Shown here: positions 6,667 through 10,735 of the stretch, piece after piece | How positions within the stretch are numbered: the stretch's first letter is position 1 | How the letters are laid out: each line of letters starts with the position of its first letter | Source: Candidatus Heimdallarchaeota archaeon | Lineage (GTDB): Archaea; Asgardarchaeota; Heimdallarchaeia; Heimdallarchaeales; Heimdallarchaeaceae | NCBI GenBank assembly: GCA_030628305.1 | Contig: DAOVRE010000028.1 | Location: forward strand, 1-10,735 | Direction: 5' to 3' | DNA: 10,735 nucleotides | The notes under the pieces: generated by a model | What the model saw: only the letters and a program-made list of their open reading frames with translations | Told to the model about the DNA's origin: nothing | Database searches by the model: none | Position numbers and translations under genes: made by a program

Positions 6667-8874
6667 ATGTCAAAAAATCTAAGGGTATATTTCTACCTAC
6701 TAAGTGCATTGTTATTCATTCCATTGATTTCTTCAAATACACTGTCATTTGATCAGGAGATTGATATGAATATACGTGCTGAAATTATCAAGGATCCAAG
6801 AGTACAGGCAATGATTAAAGAGGATCCAATTAATCCTACGCAAATATTAAAACTGATAGAAAATCTGGAAAACGAGAAGAATCCACCTTCTGATCCTGAA
6901 GTTAGTATAGATACAATAAAACGTGATGTTATTGATGAAGTACAAACCTTCTGGATGGTTACTGATTTCTACGAGGTTACTTACAGCCAAATAACTGCTA
7001 CACTGTTGGCAATAGGAGCTAATTCTTACATTTATATCGCTAATAGTGTTATAAGTTCAGTGGGAACATCTAATGCTCGTACTCGAGCTGAAGAATGGAG
7101 AGATGAGTTTGAAAATAAAATCTATCCAACTAATCTCTTTTATTTTGGTGATCCTGATGGGTACCTTGATGACATAGACGGTGATCCTCATGTTACAATA
7201 CTTCTAGCACCTTTGAGTGCAGATGTTGCTGGATATTTTGATCCCAATAATGAACGATCTGGTGCAACCTCTAATACTCGTGAAATGGTCTATGTCGATT
7301 ATGATTATAATCGTTATAGTGTATTAGCTCATGAATTTCAACATTTGATACACTATAATTATGATCCTGACGAATATTGGTGGATTGATGAAGGGTGTGC
7401 AGAATTTTCGGCTTATTTGAATGGTTATGCTCTAGCTACAAATCTTACAGAATTCGCTCGAGATTACTTCCAACACAATCCTGAAGATTCCTTACTCTAT
7501 TGGAATTATTATGACCACGAGAATTCAGAAAACGTTAGATCTGACTATGGTGGAGCATATATGTTCATCTTTTATTTTGCTGAAAAATACGGATCAGATG
7601 CAGTTCGTAATTTGGTTTCTGAAACGTTTGGCGGTCCATTAGGTGTTGAGAATACATTAGATGGTCTAGGTTTTTCGATAGACTTCAATGAACTTTATCT
7701 AAATTGGGTTACAGCTTTAAATGTAGATGATCCTTCATTTGGTGGTGGACTCTATGGTTTCGAGAACCTTGATATAAGTATAGATTATGAGTTGATTTCC
7801 ATCTTTCCTAATGTTAAAACTGATAGATTAAATCGTTTTTATGGCATGTATGTTGCTAAACTTGTTTCTCCAGGTGATTTTATGATACTCGAAATTACTC
7901 CTCCTGGTTCTTACTCACTTGCTATCTCTGTTGCAGTTCATGATATTGCTGGTTGGTCTGTCACTCAGGAAATTCTTGATGCTGATATAAGTGTCCTGAT
8001 AAATGGAACCTTAGTGGATACTGTTTATATTATTACAAGTATAGTTACTAGTACAACTCCATCTATTCCCCTAGCGGACTCTAGTCAATTCGGATTAGGC
8101 TATGCTGATACTCTAGATTACACTTACATTCCTGGTAAGCCTTTAACCATCACAACTGGAACCTTAAACTACCAAAGTAACAACTGGGATTTCTCCTTAT
8201 ATGATATTTACATTGAGGATGAGAACAGTACTGAAGTAACTGATACAAGTGGAATTTCTGTTTATGCCAAATTCGAAAAAAGTGGTTCGTCTTTGACTAC
8301 TGAAAGCCTTGAAATGAATTATGATCCTACAAACAAATGGAATATTAATGAGAACTTACAGTATTTCTTTGAAGGAGATTATGCGATCACTATTGTTGCT
8401 TCTGGATCTGGCCAATATGGTGAGCAGGAGTTATCCTCAATAAATATAGCACATATTTTGATAGTTGAAATCCCCACTATTTCATTATATAATGTTACTG
8501 CACTTTATGTCTTTACAAACTCATCATATACACAGCTTGGGGGTTGGCAAACCTTTACAGAAGATGTAGAAGCTTATGTTCTACTATATGATGTTACAGA
8601 TACACCTGTAGGTATTTTTGATATATTTTATAGATCTTCATCTAATAGTTGGGAAAGCGATTTGCTTCTAATGCATGAGTATAATGGAGAATATTATATC
8701 AAAGTCAGTTTCAAATATGCAGGAAGGACAGTAAGATCTGAAGAGTCTGATCATTTCCAATTAGAAGGAGAGATACCTACTCCAACAAATGGAATTGCAT
8801 ATCCATTCCTCCCAATAGTTCTAATCATATCTTTAGGTGCTATAGTTTTCATCAAGAGAAAAAATAAGAAATAG
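6667..8874 (+). CDS. Secreted, C-terminally membrane-anchored zinc metalloprotease (gluzincin type)
   Basis: About 735 residues. An N-terminal signal peptide (hydrophobic core about 8-22) precedes a helical pro-like region and the catalytic domain. The zinc site is HEFQH (222-226) with His222 and His226 as ligands and Glu223 as base. WWIDEGCAEF places a third ligand, Glu242, 15 residues beyond the motif, the gluzincin pattern. A conserved-looking helix, YGGAYMFIFYFAEKYG (about 294-309), follows, as in several M30/M1-like enzymes. Upstream, DPDGYLDDIDGDP (163-175) is Asp-rich and may bind calcium. Residues about 395-700 are beta-rich, Ig-like repeats judging by pattern. One helix at 713-729 followed by KRKNKK anchors the protein with the enzyme outside. 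It does not fit M6 (no HExxHxxGxxH) and I cannot assign a MEROPS family. ATG 6667 is chosen over TTG 6664 for its Shine-Dalgarno spacing. Last gene of the exporter-linked set, it may be an enzyme that the ABC machine controls or protects. Confidence 0.93.
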   Translation: MSKNLRVYFYLLSALLFIPLISSNTLSFDQEIDMNIRAEIIKDPRVQAMIKEDPINPTQILKLIENLENEKNPPSDPEVSIDTIKRDVIDEVQTFWMVTDFYEVTYSQITATLLAIGANSYIYIANSVISSVGTSNARTRAEEWRDEFENKIYPTNLFYFGDPDGYLDDIDGDPHVTILLAPLSADVAGYFDPNNERSGATSNTREMVYVDYDYNRYSVLAHEFQHLIHYNYDPDEYWWIDEGCAEFSAYLNGYALATNLTEFARDYFQHNPEDSLLYWNYYDHENSENVRSDYGGAYMFIFYFAEKYGSDAVRNLVSETFGGPLGVENTLDGLGFSIDFNELYLNWVTALNVDDPSFGGGLYGFENLDISIDYELISIFPNVKTDRLNRFYGMYVAKLVSPGDFMILEITPPGSYSLAISVAVHDIAGWSVTQEILDADISVLINGTLVDTVYIITSIVTSTTPSIPLADSSQFGLGYADTLDYTYIPGKPLTITTGTLNYQSNNWDFSLYDIYIEDENSTEVTDTSGISVYAKFEKSGSSLTTESLEMNYDPTNKWNINENLQYFFEGDYAITIVASGSGQYGEQELSSINIAHILIVEIPTISLYNVTALYVFTNSSYTQLGGWQTFTEDVEAYVLLYDVTDTPVGIFDIFYRSSSNSWESDLLLMHEYNGEYYIKVSFKYAGRTVRSEESDHFQLEGEIPTPTNGIAYPFLPIVLIISLGAIVFIKRKNKK

Positions 8875-8879
8875 TTGAT

Positions 8880-8912
8880 ATTTCTATTTCTATCTCTATT
8901 CATCCTTTTACA
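8880..8912 (+). terminator. Pyrimidine-rich terminator after the metalloprotease gene
   Basis: Right after the TAG stop the strand reads as repeated TTTCTATTTCTATCTCTATT and ends in CCTTTTAC. This resembles archaeal T-tract termination. No hairpin is needed or seen. Confidence 0.45.
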
Positions 8913-8960
8913 TATTAGGAATCGTTTATGTGACACGAATTTTGTACCAATTCTTTAGAA

Positions 8961-9100
8961 GTGCTTGTGCACATCATAGGGACCTCACATCCCCTCCTAC
9001 TCCGCCCACAACCTCTTACAAGGATGCTTACAGTTCGCTTTTCGGTTTCTATTGGATGTAGACCAAGGATCACCTGGGAGTTGGTGCATATCTACAATCC
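8961..9100. other. G+C-rich intergenic island with long imperfect hairpin; possible ncRNA or element remnant
   Basis: The 311-bp gap 8875-9185 holds no convincing gene, but its centre is compositionally foreign: 63 of 130 bases at 8971-9100 are G or C, against about one third elsewhere. It begins with the palindrome TGTGCACA (8966-8973). GGATGTAGA (9054-9062) pairs with TCTAC plus ATCC (9091-9095, 9097-9100), with one bulged A. CCAA (9063-9066) pairs with TTGG (9081-9084), leaving a 14-base loop. That makes about 13 pairs. Weak open frames exist on both strands; one on the minus strand has several Cys and Arg residues but no usable start or family. I could not match it to tRNA, 5S, SRP RNA, RNase P RNA or C/D boxes. 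Either strand could be the functional one. A decayed transposase 3' end is the main alternative. Confidence 0.3.
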
Positions 9101-9150
9101 TTCAATTAACGATTAACACTGAACTATAAAATTCCAAAAAAATTGTACAA

Positions 9151-9165
9151 AAAGATATTTATAAT
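9151..9165 (+). promoter_or_regulatory. BRE/TATA promoter of the MglA-like GTPase gene, probably leaderless
   Basis: Purine-rich AAAGA precedes TTTATAAT (9158-9165), a good archaeal TATA box. Its centre is about 25 bases before the ATG at 9186, so transcription should begin at or within a few bases of the start codon. This agrees with the absence of a Shine-Dalgarno. A second TATA-like CTATAAAA at 9124-9131 would give a leader of about 30 bases. Confidence 0.5.
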
Positions 9166-9185
9166 AAAGAAAAGAATAATCTGAT

Positions 9186-9941
9186 ATGAGTCAATTAGAA
9201 TTAAGTGATATCTTTTCTGTAGATAGAGAAGGAAAACCAACGATGAAAATTGTTCTTTTTGGTCCTCCTTCAAGTGGTAAAACCAGTATGCTAACGGTTT
9301 TTAATGCTTTGCGTAGAATGGAAAATCCTGATACCATTGTTTCTAATTTATTGAAAATACAAGACGATTCTGGAAGAACTGTCTTTTTTGATCAAGGTGT
9401 CTTTCAAACTCCTCCATTTAAGGGAAAGAAATTTGACAGGTTACGATATCAATTATGGACAGTGCCAGGTGAAGACAGACATAAAGTTCAAAGAGACATA
9501 ATAATGTCAGGAGTCGATGCTGTTATACTCTTCTTAAATTTCGAAAATATTGCCAGACAGCAGAATTTAGCTATCATAAAAGAAGCTAAAGAGAAAATTG
9601 GTGAAAAATTTGGCAAAAAAATTCCTGTAGTAGCTTATATCAACAAATCAGATTTAGATAAGAATGAGCGTATTGATAAAAGAGAAATTATCAAAGTCTT
9701 AATTGATGAAGGAGCAATTCAGAGTGACAAAGCAGCAAATGTTGTGATGACAGGGAGTTGTTTGAATGCTCGTAATGACTTACTTTCAATATTGAATTCG
9801 AAAAAACAAAAAGAGTATTTTGAATCTGATAGGTTGAGATTAGATAAACGTCCAGAATCAGTCGGTTTGATAGTCAGACCAATTCAGAAACTTACACAGC
9901 TTGTTGTGGAACAAAGGTTAGAATACGTTCAGAGTATCTGA
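9186..9941 (+). CDS. MglA-like small GTPase
   Basis: A 251-residue cytoplasmic GTPase. G1 is GPPSSGKTS (26-34). A strand with GRTVFFDQG (63-71) matches the TLFFDF-like segment of MglA. G3 reads WTVPGED (91-97), where the DxxG Asp is replaced by Thr as in MglA (TVPGQ). G4 is NKSD (153-156) and G5 is near TGSC (189-192). This places it with the MglA group of Ras-like GTPases, which set cell polarity and motility in bacteria and are expanded in Asgard archaea. Glu96 stands where MglA and Ras have the catalytic Gln. The protein is longer than MglA (about 195 residues), with about 50 extra C-terminal residues (from about 203) that could be a partner-binding tail; no lipidation motif is seen. No Roadblock/MglB-type activator is encoded in the window. 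It stands alone with its own promoter and T-rich terminator, and is convergent with the next gene. A cellular role cannot be read from the sequence. Confidence 0.92.
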   Translation: MSQLELSDIFSVDREGKPTMKIVLFGPPSSGKTSMLTVFNALRRMENPDTIVSNLLKIQDDSGRTVFFDQGVFQTPPFKGKKFDRLRYQLWTVPGEDRHKVQRDIIMSGVDAVILFLNFENIARQQNLAIIKEAKEKIGEKFGKKIPVVAYINKSDLDKNERIDKREIIKVLIDEGAIQSDKAANVVMTGSCLNARNDLLSILNSKKQKEYFESDRLRLDKRPESVGLIVRPIQKLTQLVVEQRLEYVQSI

Positions 9942-9945
9942 GCTA

Positions 9946-9964
9946 CCTTTTCCCTCTCACTTTT
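9946..9964 (+). terminator. T-rich terminator after the GTPase gene
   Basis: CCTTTTCCCTCTCACTTTT begins 4 bases after the TGA stop. The pyrimidine run with two T4 blocks is typical of archaeal termination. Confidence 0.45.
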
Positions 9965-10025
9965 AAAATTCATTATAATAATTGGAATGAAATATCGATA
10001 TAGTTAGCAAAAATGACTAAAACTG

Positions 10026-10048
10026 ATTCTTTCAAAAAGAGAAAGAAT
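10026..10048. terminator. Hairpin between convergent genes, possible bidirectional terminator
   Basis: ATTCTTTC (10026-10033) and GAAAGAAT (10041-10048) form a perfect 8-bp stem with a 7-base loop. It abuts the TAA stop of the minus-strand gene and lies about 85 bases past the GTPase stop. On the minus strand T-rich sequence (CTCTTTTT, then CAGTTTTAGTCATTTTT) runs through and beyond it. The stem is A+T-rich and may act only together with the T tracts. Confidence 0.3.
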
Positions 10049-10621
10049 TTAAAATTGAATGACATTATCTAAACTAATTTTTGCCAGTTCGTAAGGAGTG
10101 TTGCGAGGAATTTCTACTAAACGTAGTTCAAAATCTGCTCTTCTGAAATATCGATTTTCAAAGGCGAAATATTCATCCATAGTTTTACGTAACATTCGAT
10201 TTAACGACTCTGTTATATCTCTTGTTCCGACTGGTTTATGATTGAAGTATTTCTCTTGAATGTTTTTAATTAAATCATATTTACTGAGCTTTGTTTGATC
10301 GCGTAAACGCAACAATTCTAGCATTAAAGCACTGCTAACCTGTCCAGAATAACAAGATAATCGATTGATTATCCTCTTTTGTCGAACAGGATGTAATCCT
10401 TCCATATGAAATCGATCAACGCTCATAAATGAACCAGCACTGTAAGCAATAATTAGCCCTAGTACTGTTGAGAACTCTCTGATTCGAATAGCTTCATTAA
10501 GCCGAACCCTTTTACCGTTCTCAGTGACGAATAGTTTAGATGATTGCCGAAGAACTCGGTCAATCTGAGCCCTCACCTCTAATTCGTCCATTTCTTGCTG
10601 AAATACACCCAATGGTAACAC
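10049..10621 (-). CDS. Hypothetical 190-residue, mostly helical protein
   Basis: I do not recognise this family. The protein is soluble, with no signal peptide or clear membrane helix (LGLIIAYSAGSFM at 54-66 is hydrophobic but short), and highly charged. Predicted helices dominate: an N-terminal acidic/basic helix (8-28), VRQKRIINRLSCYSGQVSSALMLELLRL-like helices around 79-107, and LSKYDLIKNIQEKYF (112-126) before KPVGTRDITESLNRMLRKTMDEY (129-151). The last could be a helix-turn-helix followed by a short strand pair (DFELRLVEIP, 163-172), but this is too weak to call a DNA-binding protein. The start is GTG at 10621 with no in-frame ATG upstream; ATG at residue 11 is an alternative. The promoter at 10659-10671 supports the longer form with a leader of about 15 bases. 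It is convergent with the GTPase, so no operon link is implied. Codon use matches its neighbours. Confidence 0.75.
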   Translation of the reverse strand: MLPLGVFQQEMDELEVRAQIDRVLRQSSKLFVTENGKRVRLNEAIRIREFSTVLGLIIAYSAGSFMSVDRFHMEGLHPVRQKRIINRLSCYSGQVSSALMLELLRLRDQTKLSKYDLIKNIQEKYFNHKPVGTRDITESLNRMLRKTMDEYFAFENRYFRRADFELRLVEIPRNTPYELAKISLDNVIQF

Positions 10622-10658
10622 CTTGTCGAATGTAATTAGTTTTAGAGTAGCATATGCA

Positions 10659-10671
10659 TTTATATACTTTC
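10659..10671 (-). promoter_or_regulatory. BRE/TATA promoter of the hypothetical minus-strand gene
   Basis: On the minus strand GAAAG (BRE-like, 10671-10667) leads into TATATAAA (10666-10659), the best TATA box in the window. Initiation about 26 bases downstream, near 10637, would leave a leader of about 15 bases before the GTG at 10621. The remaining bases to 10735 show no supported gene; an ATG at 10680 on the plus strand opens a frame that runs off the end but has no coding signature. Confidence 0.5.
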
Positions 10672-10735
10672 TTCTGAAGATGTGTTACTTCTTTATATAT
10701 GAAGCCATTTTTATCTATAACTCTTATTATTTACA

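Noticed and set aside
8932..9116. Short open frames on both strands across the G+C-rich island, including a Cys/Arg-rich minus-strand frame
   Set aside because: No good start codon or ribosome site, codons unlike those of neighbouring genes, and no recognisable domain. Kept only as a possible element remnant.
10680..10735. Open frame starting at ATG on the plus strand and running off the right edge
   Set aside because: Only 18 codons are visible, it has no Shine-Dalgarno, the spacing from the TATA box is wrong and there is no coding signature.

Overview
The window is about two-thirds A+T and nearly fully coding. It looks archaeal: starts are a mix of ATG, GTG and probable TTG, promoters look like BRE/TATA boxes, gene ends carry T-rich tracts, and there is an AAA+/winged-helix regulator-like protein of archaeal style. 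An MglA-type small GTPase, large FtsX-type permeases and membrane-anchored secreted proteins together point to an Asgard archaeon, perhaps of the Heimdallarchaeia side. That placement is inferred from gene content and composition, not from a marker gene.

Left part (1-1410): a minus-strand gene for an ORC/Cdc6-like AAA+ protein with a C-terminal winged helix and a visibly degenerate nucleotide site. It is followed by a U-rich terminator at the window edge. The short gap before the next gene, which is divergent, holds a 9-bp-phased array of TTCGAA-like units that may be the operator of this protein.

Middle part (1411-8874): five plus-strand genes. They are a 1051-residue double FtsX-type permease, its LolD/MacB-class ATPase with an AbrB-like tail, a 100-residue two-helix membrane protein, a 254-residue membrane protein with an Ig-like domain, and a secreted zinc metalloprotease anchored by a C-terminal helix. 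Permease and ATPase are tightly coupled (8-bp gap with a Shine-Dalgarno), as are the two small membrane proteins (2-bp gap). The protease has its own Shine-Dalgarno and a possible promoter. A reasonable reading is an envelope machine: an ATP-driven FtsX-type exporter or mechanotransmitter, two accessory membrane proteins, and an extracellular protease it may control or act with.

Right part (8875-10735): a 311-bp intergenic stretch contains a G+C-rich island (63 of 130 bases at 8971-9100) with a long imperfect hairpin. Its nature is unknown (ncRNA or mobile-element remnant). Next comes an MglA-like GTPase with a probable leaderless transcript, a convergent gap with a hairpin and T tracts, and a minus-strand gene of unknown function with a clear TATA-type promoter.

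No rRNA, tRNA, CRISPR array or intact insertion sequence was seen.
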